NCBI GenBank assembly: GCA_963653155.1
Contig: CAVJWR010000001.1
Coordinates: 1 to 64,000 of the forward strand
Direction of reading: 5' to 3'
From: UBA1731 sp963653155
GTDB lineage: Bacteria > Verrucomicrobiota > Kiritimatiellia > RFP12 > UBA1067
Length of the DNA: 64,000 nucleotides
In this document: positions 16,801 to 22,860 of the stretch, piece after piece
How the letters are laid out: every line of letters begins with the position of its first letter
Numbering within the stretch: position 1 is the stretch's first letter
Made by a program: the position numbers and the translations under genes
Notes under the pieces: model-generated
Database searches by the model: none
Told to the model about the DNA's origin: nothing
The model's input: only the letters and a program-made list of their open reading frames with translations

Positions 16801-17095
16801 ATGGACCACCATCCAGCGTACTCGCCAGATAGCGCGACCCGACGGACGAGGGTATGTTCGTCACTTCCGTTCCGCTCGCGCAGAACTTCCAGTGCGTCAC
16901 ATCGGACGCATCAAAGTGAAAGAGCGGCGTCGGCAGGTCTGCCGGGACTTCCGCAACGGGAACCGTCTCCGGCGCAATTCGCACTTTCGCTTCGCCGGAC
17001 GCGACCTTGAAGATGTCCGGCGAGGTGAACGTAGCTTCAGCCCACGCGGCGGACGCAACAAGCGCAACTCCCGCAACACACATCAAACGTTCCAT
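13865..17095 (-). CDS. Large secreted surface protein with three LamG-type modules
   Basis: A 1076-residue protein with a signal peptide (ERLMCVAGVALVASAAWAEA). Three similar concanavalin/LamG-like modules are visible at about residues 50-315, 400-660 and 745-960. Each has an opening FxFDAS or LHLDASD, a central hydrophobic WxDF/LDFG strand and a closing AHLRAKWFG / YLTKKWFG / YLMKKWFG. Between them are short strands of the autotransporter-associated type (VKKGGGTLRILDAAHYGGDI). The last residues, QHGTTLILR, match the ends of three other exported proteins here. No catalytic residues are seen. Probably a glycan-binding or adhesive outer-surface protein. It has its own near-consensus promoter with an A9 tract in the spacer. 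Confidence 0.75.
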   Translation of the reverse strand: MERLMCVAGVALVASAAWAEATFTSPDIFKVASGEAKVRIAPETVPVAEVPADLPTPLFHFDASDVTHWKFCASGTEVTNIPSSVGSRYLASTLDGGPSGFIVNGDANAPLYIENVPELGGRPALDFGDAKNTYRALWFNPIVPEGAAADCAASNVLFGIGSVVAVHKVLHDSVNTFFGGGWVKGSPAKADDTAGLGDNWKRNLAAAEGETEAYWTPMAVGYRGPLAAAKAWHNGQVTGASEAGFTPGWDVTVFQPTGAVFQATGLGMSSVPSFAYNRGGGQWAELYIFGEVVNEDALMRLQAHLRAKWFGANTVGYGGAASIGCVRTRRDTHTAFGVTNEIEMAAGETLQVDRLSGGRGLGAATVKKGGGTLRILDAAHYGGDIVLAGGRLDLTKRVTPATADDLPDDLTFRFDASEADSLVPNTDDNYVLRWRNLTDFTVRGAAVYAQAKGGADAARPWILHDALNGRNVLDFGSYTTANTSKDGRAMEFVHSADGTTFTAFSPASVYTVVAVVGAQRSGGNLVGNLNKGVFARHQDKVDWLTDADFDQPLLRTAPVGEVGYASIYPTTNALVMLDGVKVDSQAGYATPGYQVVAIRAAGSTIRYIGGTNVRQGGLRLGELLVWKRPLSETEIRDAEAYLTKKWFGRELPGYQAESVTMPDIRTVTVEAESEIYVPSGTVARIDGLVANATVDKTGGGTLMVGPFGADGEGTIRVREGSVVSGAASDVADKAVPAARASLHLDASDAASIQFADDSDSKVWYWYDREHRNVAYNMTAARQPFLNATERQNGLPVMDFSSVGADGRAMYLAKGLDGVRSAFVVWYPLSGGTVLGSSNRRESNAYSIDYTRAASGGLVIYNDGALPVRKGQVLVDGVEVSDPTGTASVDNGRFQLCEFHPAAATSVSALAMDRDSSFGGGRYGEILLYERELTAREKTATRNYLMKKWFGKGDGELEDLPPVQSSRILGSIGIADGATWNIKVGKDGKAAEMSVTGTISFGANLTVNFDGLPTDGSLRDLKLTVATANAFSNLEALETATFTGHAFDKGNRPHFFVRTGGRLIVRFGQHGTTLILR

Positions 17096-17148
17096 GGAAA
17101 GCCCTTTCGCGATTTATCGACATTCGACCATTTGCCCAATTGGTCTGA

Positions 17149-17178
17149 ATTGTAGCATAGGCCATTTTTTTTTGTCAA
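17149..17178 (-). promoter_or_regulatory. Near-consensus promoter with A9 tract in the spacer
   Basis: On the minus strand: TTGACA (17173-17178), an 18-bp spacer beginning with A9, then TATGC and TACAAT (17149-17154). It drives the LamG-type surface-protein gene that starts at 17095. The spacer is 1 bp longer than optimal, and the homopolymer makes its length mutable. Confidence 0.85.
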
Positions 17179-17265
17179 AAATCCCAGGCCTGGAATCGCC
17201 CCGGCTTGAAGTCCCTGCAAATTCCAATAAAAACGCGATACGCCTCGTGCGACAAGGGGAAGTGA
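17179..17265. other. Intergenic stretch between icd and the surface-protein promoter
   Basis: No gene is seen on either strand apart from the fragment at 17266-17352. A perfect hairpin, GGCGC-[C/T]ATTCCCG-(2 nt)-CGGGAAT-GCGCC (17316-17343), lies just after icd on the minus strand and could stabilise or end its transcript, although no T-run follows. Confidence 0.4.
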
Positions 17266-17352
17266 GGCGCGGACTTCTACTCGAAGGACGCGATGGAACT
17301 GGTGCGGCTCGCCGAGGCGCTATTCCCGAACGGGAATGGCGCCGCAGGCTGA
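17266..17352 (+). pseudogene. Possible 3' remnant of a corrinoid-binding (B12) protein gene
   Basis: Read on the plus strand, after an in-frame TGA (17263-17265), come 28 codons beginning GADFYSKDAMELVRLAEALF and then a stop. This resembles the C-terminal helix of B12-binding methyltransferase corrinoid proteins (GADxYAxDAxxAVxLAxxL). Nothing upstream in this frame is convincing, so if real it is a decayed end. It could be coincidence in a short stretch; a similarity search would decide. Confidence 0.3.
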
Positions 17353-17361
17353 GCCTCCGCA

Positions 17362-18588
17362 TCACATGGCGGCCGCGAGGGCGGCACCGAACTCCGAGCA
17401 CTTGATCTCGGTCGCACCCTCCATCTGGCGGGCGAAATCGTAGGTAACCGTCTTTGCGGCGATCACCTTGTCCATCGCGGCGATCACAAGATCCGCCGCT
17501 TCCGTCCAGCCCATGTACCGCAGCATCATCTCGCCGGAGAGTATGAGCGAGCCGGGATTCACCTTGTCGAGTCCGGCATACTTCGGCGCAGTGCCATGCG
17601 TCGCCTCGAACACGGCGACTCCCGTCTGGTAGTTGATGTTGGCTCCGGGGGCGATGCCGATTCCGCCAACCGTCGCCGCAAGCGCGTCGGATACATAGTC
17701 GCCATTGAGGTTCAGCGTGGCGATCACGTCGTATTCCGCCGGACGCGTCAGTATCTGCTGGAGGAACGCGTCGCAGATGCAGTCCTTCACTACGATATCG
17801 CGCCCGGTCTTCGGGTTCTTGAATGTGCACCACGGCCCCTTGTCAATCAGCTGTGCGCCATAGTCGCGTTTGGCAAGCGCGTAGCCCCAGTCACGGAAGG
17901 CTCCCTCCGTGAACTTCTGGATGTTGCCCTTGTGGACGAGCGTGACCGATTTGCGGTCGTTCGCTATCGCGTAGTCTATGGCCGCCTTGACGAGACGTTC
18001 CGTGCCCTCCTGGGACACGGGCTTTATCCCGATGGAGGATGTCTGGGGGAAGCGGATCTTCTTCACACCCATCTCCTCAAGAAGGAACCTCTTCACCTTG
18101 TCGGCCTCAGGCGTCCCATTCATCCATTCGATGCCGGCATAGATATCCTCAGTGTTTTCGCGGAATATGACCATGTCCGTGAGGTCTGGACGCTTCACCG
18201 GGGAGGGCACCCCCTTGAACCAGCGCACCGGACGCAAGCACACGTAAAGGTCAAGAGTCTGCCGCATCGCAACGTTGATGGAGCGGATGCCGCCCCCGAC
18301 CGGCGTAGTGAGCGGACCCTTTATCGACACAAGATTGTCGCGACACGCATCGACAGTGGCCTGCGGCAGCCATTCGCCTGTGGTCTTGAACGCCTTCTCT
18401 CCCGCAAGCACTTCCTTCCACTCGATCTTGCGTTTGCCGCCATAGGCCTTCTCGACTGCCGCATTCCACACGACCATCGCGGCGCGAGTGATGTCCGGCC
18501 CGATGCCATCACCTTCAATGTACGGGATTACGGGGTTCTCCGGAACCTTGAGTACACCATTCTCCATCCTAATCTTCTCAGCGCCCAT
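17362..18588 (-). CDS. icd: NADP-dependent isocitrate dehydrogenase
   Basis: A 408-residue enzyme of the bacterial homodimeric type, converting isocitrate to 2-oxoglutarate with CO2 and NADPH. N-terminal PVIPYIEGDGIGPDITRAAM; substrate Ser/Asn region GGGIRSINVAMRQTLDLYVC; metal-binding Asp near AEYDVIATLNLNGDYVSDAL; nucleotide end region FEATHGTAPKYAGLDKVNPG. It has a conserved RENTEDIYAGIEW loop. The start at 18588 is kept (GAAAGG about 12 nt upstream); a second in-frame ATG lies at 18567. It is a single-gene transcript with an extended -10 upstream at 18710. It supplies 2-oxoglutarate for glutamate synthesis. Confidence 0.97.
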   Translation of the reverse strand: MGAEKIRMENGVLKVPENPVIPYIEGDGIGPDITRAAMVVWNAAVEKAYGGKRKIEWKEVLAGEKAFKTTGEWLPQATVDACRDNLVSIKGPLTTPVGGGIRSINVAMRQTLDLYVCLRPVRWFKGVPSPVKRPDLTDMVIFRENTEDIYAGIEWMNGTPEADKVKRFLLEEMGVKKIRFPQTSSIGIKPVSQEGTERLVKAAIDYAIANDRKSVTLVHKGNIQKFTEGAFRDWGYALAKRDYGAQLIDKGPWCTFKNPKTGRDIVVKDCICDAFLQQILTRPAEYDVIATLNLNGDYVSDALAATVGGIGIAPGANINYQTGVAVFEATHGTAPKYAGLDKVNPGSLILSGEMMLRYMGWTEAADLVIAAMDKVIAAKTVTYDFARQMEGATEIKCSEFGAALAAAM

Positions 18589-18709
18589 CTCTTATTCGAC
18601 CTTTCAGCATTTTCTCGTGTTATCTTCAGCCCGTACCCGATCCGTTCCGGATACGGGCATGGCCTTTTGGAGGCGACCCATGCCGCCTCGCCAATTGCAA
18701 CGGCGTTGG

Positions 18710-18718
18710 ATTATATCA
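18710..18718 (-). promoter_or_regulatory. Extended -10 promoter of icd
   Basis: Minus strand TGTGATATAAT: TGA immediately before TATAAT (18710-18715). No convincing -35. It leaves a leader of about 115 nt that includes GAGGCG-(8 nt)-CGCCTC inverted repeats. Confidence 0.55.
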
Positions 18719-18724
18719 CATCTG

Positions 18725-18930
18725 TACACTGCGGGGATAGTTGGTAGTGGGTAGATGGTAGGTGGTAGTGGGATAGTTGGATAGACGGCAGTTCAGTTCC
18801 CGCGCACCGGTGTCGTGGCGACGACGCCCTCGTCGTCGTGTGTGATTGTGACGAGTGATGTGGGCGGAGGTTTCATCAAACCACCCTCTACCAATTACCA
18901 TCTACCAACTATTCACTACCATCTACCAAC
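18725..18930. repeat. Intergenic repeat mosaic A (GGTAG-type repeats and hairpins)
   Basis: Tandem imperfect GTAGTGGGTAGATGGTAG-like repeats (18740-18780) are followed by hairpin units (GACGACG-CCCT-CGTCGTC near 18817-18838; AGGTTT-CATC-AAACC near 18868-18883). The same pentamer family then appears in inverse orientation (CTACCATCTACCAACT) up to and into the end of trpF. No gene is seen here. Similar mosaics lie at 22610-22860, 26830-27030, 33674-33910, 36239-36520 and 60880-61160. Confidence 0.75.
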
Positions 18931-19604
18931 TGCCGATTTGCGATTGCGGCAAAGAACCGTTCAAGCAGTTTCTCGGACTTTATCGCAGGGCTTGTCTCAA
19001 GCGAACTGTTCACGTCAAGGACGGCACAGCCCGTCCGAGCCGCATCCACGGCATTGTCCGCCGAAATGCCGCCCGCAAGGACTACCCGTATGCCGACATC
19101 CGCAAGCGCAGTTGCAATTCGCCAGTCGGCGAGGGTTCCAGTCCCGCCAGACCCTGCCGCCGTCCTGCCGTCAAGAAGCACCGCGTCCGGACGGCATTCC
19201 GCCTCTACGTCGTGCCAGATAAAATCCTTGGCGTTTCCACCTTGAACCGACCCAATGACGTGCCCAAAGCTACCGCCAAGCTGCCACACTTCAAGCCCAG
19301 CCCTGTGCAATTGCCGGATTTCGTCCGCACCATAATCTTCGCTATGGAGCTGCACGACATCAAGGCGCACATCCTTGGCGACGTCAATGATTTCCGAAAC
19401 CGGCGACTCGGTAAATACACCAACGCATCTCGCGGTTCCGCGAAGCGATGCGACCATCTCGGCGGCAATCTTCGGCGAAACTCGCCGTGGCGATCTCTCC
19501 GCGAAGATGAAGCCGAGATAGTCCGCGCCCAGCTCCTCCGCACGCTTCGCGAACGGGAGACTGTTCACCCCGCATATCTTGATCTTCGGGAAGCGTCCGT
19601 TCAC
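18909..19604 (-). CDS. trpF: Phosphoribosylanthranilate isomerase
   Basis: A 231-residue TrpF that converts PRA to CdRP in tryptophan synthesis. The catalytic Cys is in PKIKICGV near residue 11 and the catalytic Asp in DAVLLDGRTAAGSGGTG; the C-terminal phosphate site is RVVLAGGISADNAVDAART. It is the last gene of trpCBAF and overlaps trpA by 4 nt. The terminal residues NRQLVDGSE are encoded by the intergenic GGTAG-type repeat (18909-18936), which also supplies the TAG stop, so the original C-terminus has been replaced or extended. Confidence 0.95.
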   Translation of the reverse strand: MNGRFPKIKICGVNSLPFAKRAEELGADYLGFIFAERSPRRVSPKIAAEMVASLRGTARCVGVFTESPVSEIIDVAKDVRLDVVQLHSEDYGADEIRQLHRAGLEVWQLGGSFGHVIGSVQGGNAKDFIWHDVEAECRPDAVLLDGRTAAGSGGTGTLADWRIATALADVGIRVVLAGGISADNAVDAARTGCAVLDVNSSLETSPAIKSEKLLERFFAAIANRQLVDGSE

Positions 19605-20368
19605 ACGAGCGGCCTTTCCGACTCAAGTCCGCCAGAACCGAGCCTCTTCACTATCGCAGAGCCTATCACGTACCCATCGGCGTGGCCCTTGACGAGCGCT
19701 GAACCCTGTTCGCGAGAGGCGATTCCGAATCCGGCCACGACAGGCATATCGACGGTCTTGCGGATCGCGTCAAGGCGCTCCGTAAGTTCCGGCGGCAAAT
19801 CGCCCCGCACTCCGGTGACGCCCTTTACGGTGATTACATAGAGGAATCCGTCCTCCACACCACGCGCACTCTCGGCCACCCGTTCAAGCGGCGTGTTTGG
19901 CGCAATCAACGGAATCATCGTAATCCCATGCGGCTTTAGCACCGACAGCAGTTCATCCCGTTCCTCCAACGGAAGATCGACGACAAGTGCCGCATCTATT
20001 CCGGCCTTCTCCGCCATGTCGGCAAAGACATCGTTGCCGCACGAAAGGATCACGTTGTAGTAGCTGAACACCACGAGCGGCGTATCGGGGTGCCTGAGCC
20101 TTACGCGGGCGGCAAGGGAGATGGCATCCTTTAGCGTAACGCCGCCCTTAAGCGCCTCGTATGCGGCGGCGCGAATCACCGCACCATCCGCGAATGGGTC
20201 CGAGAACGGTATGCCAAGCTCTATTATGTCTGCCCCCTCATTGATCAGACGATCCACCGCCCGCTCGCTATCGGATAGCGTTGGATAGCCGATCGTGAGA
20301 TACGCCACAAAGGCGGAACGCCCCTCCCTGCGGGCTTTTTCGAAACAATTTGCGATTCTGTTGCTCAT
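19601..20368 (-). CDS. trpA: Tryptophan synthase alpha chain
   Basis: A 255-residue TIM-barrel lyase that splits indole-3-glycerol phosphate. The catalytic Glu is in ADIIELGIPFSDPFADGAVI and the catalytic Asp in DAALVVDLPLEERDEL. The phosphate loop is VVAGFGIASREQGSALVKGH. It follows trpB by 46 nt and overlaps trpF (ATGA type). It pairs with TrpB in the alpha2-beta2 complex, channelling indole. Confidence 0.97.
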   Translation of the reverse strand: MSNRIANCFEKARREGRSAFVAYLTIGYPTLSDSERAVDRLINEGADIIELGIPFSDPFADGAVIRAAAYEALKGGVTLKDAISLAARVRLRHPDTPLVVFSYYNVILSCGNDVFADMAEKAGIDAALVVDLPLEERDELLSVLKPHGITMIPLIAPNTPLERVAESARGVEDGFLYVITVKGVTGVRGDLPPELTERLDAIRKTVDMPVVAGFGIASREQGSALVKGHADGYVIGSAIVKRLGSGGLESERPLV

Positions 20369-20414
20369 TTCTTATCCTCCTATTCCTTGTGCAATGCCAT
20401 GACGAATGATCGGC

Positions 20415-21602
20415 CTACAGCATTCCGACTGAAGCCTTGTAGCGCATGATGTTGTCCATGTCCTTGTCGCCCCTGCCAGAAAGGTTTACCAGCAGCAGCG
20501 TGTCGCGGGAAAGCCCCGGCGCACGCTTTATCGCCTCCGCAAGGGCATGGCTCGACTCAAGCGCCGGTATTATGCCCTCGAAGCGGCAAAGCATGTCGAA
20601 TGCCTCCACGGCCTCCCTGTCGTCTACCACCGTATATTCTGCACGACCCGTATCCGCAAGATACGCGTGTTCCGGCCCTACGCCGGGATAGTCCAGTCCT
20701 GCGGAAACGGAATACGTGTCTATCACCTGCCCGGCATCCGTCTGCAGGAGATACGTCTTCGCCCCATGGAGCACCCCTACGCGTCCACCGTTTATCGATG
20801 CCGCGTGTTCGCCGGTAGCAAGCCCCTTCCCGCCGGCCTCGACTCCAACGAGCTTCACGTCCTTGTCGTCCATGAAGCCCGCGAACAGTCCCATCGCGTT
20901 CGATCCGCCGCCCACGCATGCGATGGCCTGATCCGGCAACCTGCCGTACTTTGACAACATCTGCGCCCGCGCCTCGCGTCCAATCACGCTCTGGAAGTCC
21001 CGCACCATTTCAGGGTACGGATACGGTCCGGCCACCGTACCTATCACGTAAAACGTGTCGTCGCAGTTCGCGACCCAATCCCTGATTGCCTCGTTCATGG
21101 CGTCCTTGAGCGTCGCGCTACCCTCGGAGACCGCATTGACCTTTGCGCCGAGCATCTTCATCCTCTGCACGTTCGGCGCCTGCCTCTCTACGTCAATCGC
21201 GCCCATGTACACTTCGCACGGCATTCCGAGCAATGCCGCGACAGTGGCGGTGGCCACGCCATGCATCCCCGCCCCCGTCTCGGCGATAAGCCGCCTCTTG
21301 CCCATGCGCTTCGCCAGAAGGGCCTGTCCAACGGTGTTGTTGACCTTGTGGGCTCCGGTGTGGTTGAGGTCTTCGCGCTTCAGCAGTATCTGCGCTCCGC
21401 CAAGATGATCCGACAGCCGTCGGCAATGCGTTATCGGCGACTCGCGTCCCACATAGTCGCGCAGGATGCCGTCAAGCTCGGCGCGAAACGCAGGGTCGTC
21501 CTTTGCCTCGGCATATGCCTTCTCAAGCTCTTCCAGCGGCTCCATAAGCGTCTCTGCGACGTACTGTCCGCCGTATATTCCGTAATGACCTTTTGCCTTC
21601 AT
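20415..21602 (-). CDS. trpB: Tryptophan synthase beta chain
   Basis: A 395-residue PLP enzyme of the TrpB1 type. The PLP lysine lies in REDLNHTGAHKVNNTVGQAL near residue 86. The glycine-rich phosphate loop is IACVGGGSNAMGLFAGF. It has GAGMHGVATATVAALLGMPC and the monovalent-cation region near GLDYPGVGPEHAYLADTGRA. It condenses indole and serine. It overlaps trpC by 4 nt, so the two are translationally coupled. Confidence 0.98.
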   Translation of the reverse strand: MKAKGHYGIYGGQYVAETLMEPLEELEKAYAEAKDDPAFRAELDGILRDYVGRESPITHCRRLSDHLGGAQILLKREDLNHTGAHKVNNTVGQALLAKRMGKRRLIAETGAGMHGVATATVAALLGMPCEVYMGAIDVERQAPNVQRMKMLGAKVNAVSEGSATLKDAMNEAIRDWVANCDDTFYVIGTVAGPYPYPEMVRDFQSVIGREARAQMLSKYGRLPDQAIACVGGGSNAMGLFAGFMDDKDVKLVGVEAGGKGLATGEHAASINGGRVGVLHGAKTYLLQTDAGQVIDTYSVSAGLDYPGVGPEHAYLADTGRAEYTVVDDREAVEAFDMLCRFEGIIPALESSHALAEAIKRAPGLSRDTLLLVNLSGRGDKDMDNIMRYKASVGML

Positions 21603-22324
21603 TTCATCAGCTCCTTCAGTTTCTTTCCGGGATTATCTTCCCTCATAAGTGTTTCACCAACAAGAAATCCATCAGCCCCCGCATCGCGAAGCGTGCGAAT
21701 GTCGGCGGCAGACCGTATTCCGCTCTCGGCGATCCGAATCACGCCGGAGGGTATTCTGCCGATCAAGCCGGCCGTTATCGAGGGGTCGGTGCGGAACGTA
21801 CGCAGATCCCGGCAGTTCACTCCCACCACCCTGGCGCCAGCGCGAACGGCGCATCCGATCTCTTCGAGCGTGTGCGTCTCGACAAGCGCCTCCATGCCAT
21901 AGCCATGTACGCAACTGATCATGGACGCAAGCCTCTTTTCATTCAACACGGCCGCAATCAAAAGCACCGCATCCGCGCCACACGCCCTAGCCCGCAGCAC
22001 CTGGTACTCCGTAGTGACGAAATCCTTGAACAGTATCGGCAAGCCGCTGACCGACCGTGCGATGCGCACGTTCTCCTCGCTACCGAGGAACCTATGCGGT
22101 TCGGCAAGCACGGAAAGAGCGGCGGCGCCAGCCGCATCAAGCTCCTTCGCCAGGGAGGCGGGATCGAAATCGGGCCTTATCAGTCCTTTCGACGGACTCG
22201 CCTTCTTCAGTTCGGCGATCACGTGGATGCCGTCGCCGCGAAACGCCGCCGCGAAATCATGCACCGTCGCCGCCATTTCCACATCCTTGCGTCGCAATGC
22301 GCTAAGTTCTTCAAGAATATCCAT
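21599..22324 (-). CDS. trpC: Indole-3-glycerol phosphate synthase
   Basis: A 241-residue monofunctional IGPS (not fused to TrpF). The active-site Lys is in VIAELKKASPSKGLIRPDFD and the second catalytic Lys in LPILFKDFVTTEYQVLRARA. The Glu/Asn pair and phosphate loop lie in VVGVNCRDLRTFRTD and VIRIAESGIRSAADIRTLRD. It is the first structural gene behind the trp leader and attenuator. trpE, trpG and trpD are not in the window, so the early steps must be encoded elsewhere. Confidence 0.97.
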   Translation of the reverse strand: MDILEELSALRRKDVEMAATVHDFAAAFRGDGIHVIAELKKASPSKGLIRPDFDPASLAKELDAAGAAALSVLAEPHRFLGSEENVRIARSVSGLPILFKDFVTTEYQVLRARACGADAVLLIAAVLNEKRLASMISCVHGYGMEALVETHTLEEIGCAVRAGARVVGVNCRDLRTFRTDPSITAGLIGRIPSGVIRIAESGIRSAADIRTLRDAGADGFLVGETLMREDNPGKKLKELMK

Positions 22325-22354
22325 AACCTATTTGCCGTATGCCTTGTGAGTAGA

Positions 22355-22391
22355 GAAAACGAAAACGGCCTCGCTCGATTGGAGCGGGGCC
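22355..22391 (-). terminator. trp attenuator terminator
   Basis: On the minus strand GGCCCCGCTC (22382-22391) pairs with GAGCGAGGCC (22367-22376) around a 5-nt loop with one mismatch, followed by GTTTTCGTTTTC. It lies between the trp leader peptide and trpC. An upstream segment of the leader ORF (plus 22450-22459) is complementary in 9 of 10 positions to the 5' arm, so a competing antiterminator is possible. Confidence 0.85.
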
Positions 22392-22413
22392 GCTGACCGA
22401 ATATGTGATCGCC

Positions 22414-22506
22414 TCAATGGGCTACACTTGTTCCGGGTGCACACGCGCACGCTCCGATCTCAAGACCGAAGTTGCGCCACCACCAGTACTGGAACATGCT
22501 GTTCAT
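22414..22506 (-). CDS. trpL: trp operon leader peptide with Trp-Trp-Trp
   Basis: A 30-residue ORF in the trp leader reads MNSMFQYWWWRNFGLEIG and ends in ACACAPGTSVAH and TGA. Three consecutive Trp codons at positions 8-10 in a short ORF between a promoter and a terminator, directly before trp genes, are diagnostic of ribosome-mediated attenuation. The ribosome-binding site is weak (TTAGG); an alternative start is the second Met (22497). When tryptophanyl-tRNA is scarce the ribosome should stall at WWW and favour read-through. The ORF is too short for standard gene callers. Confidence 0.9.
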   Translation of the reverse strand: MNSMFQYWWWRNFGLEIGACACAPGTSVAH

Positions 22507-22532
22507 AAACCTAATTTCAGAAACGGGTGCGG

Positions 22533-22562
22533 ATTATACCACACTCCCCAATCCAAATGCAA
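22533..22562 (-). promoter_or_regulatory. trp operon promoter
   Basis: On the minus strand: TTGCAT (22557-22562), an 18-bp spacer, TATAAT (22533-22538), with TGG before the -10 (TGTGGTATAAT). Predicted transcription start near 22526, about 20 nt before the leader-peptide ATG. Confidence 0.85.
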
Positions 22563-22609
22563 TAGACGATTTGAAAGCCATTTCATTGGCTCATTTAACC
22601 TATGATGGA

Positions 22610-22860
22610 ATTTACGATTTTTCGATTTACGATTTGCGATTGCATTTGATGATTTAGTCATTTCCTTATTTGCGCACAAATGGTAGGGCGGTTTCGATGA
22701 AACCGCCGCAGAGACTCACGAGAGAATTTGCGATTTGCCTTAGCGACGACGAGGGCGTACCCCTCTAGCGACCGCATGCGCGGCTCACTTCGTTCGGGGG
22801 ATATTTCGCTACGGCACTACCCACTACCATCTACCCAACTACCATCTACATTCCTACATC
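22610..22860. repeat. Intergenic repeat mosaic B
   Basis: It contains ATTTTTCGATTTACGATTTG-type repeats (22611-22645), a perfect hairpin GGCGGTTTC-GAT-GAAACCGCC (near 22686-22706), a GCGACGACGAGGGCG unit (22743-22757), and CTACCATCTACC repeats (22815-22855). The last run into the TAG stop of the DUF4838 gene at 22846. No gene is seen in 22563-22845. Confidence 0.75.

Noticed and set aside
22610..22860. CRISPR-like appearance of short repeats (CTACCATCTACC...)
   Set aside because: The repeats are 5-12 bp, irregular and without equal-length unique spacers; no cas genes are present.
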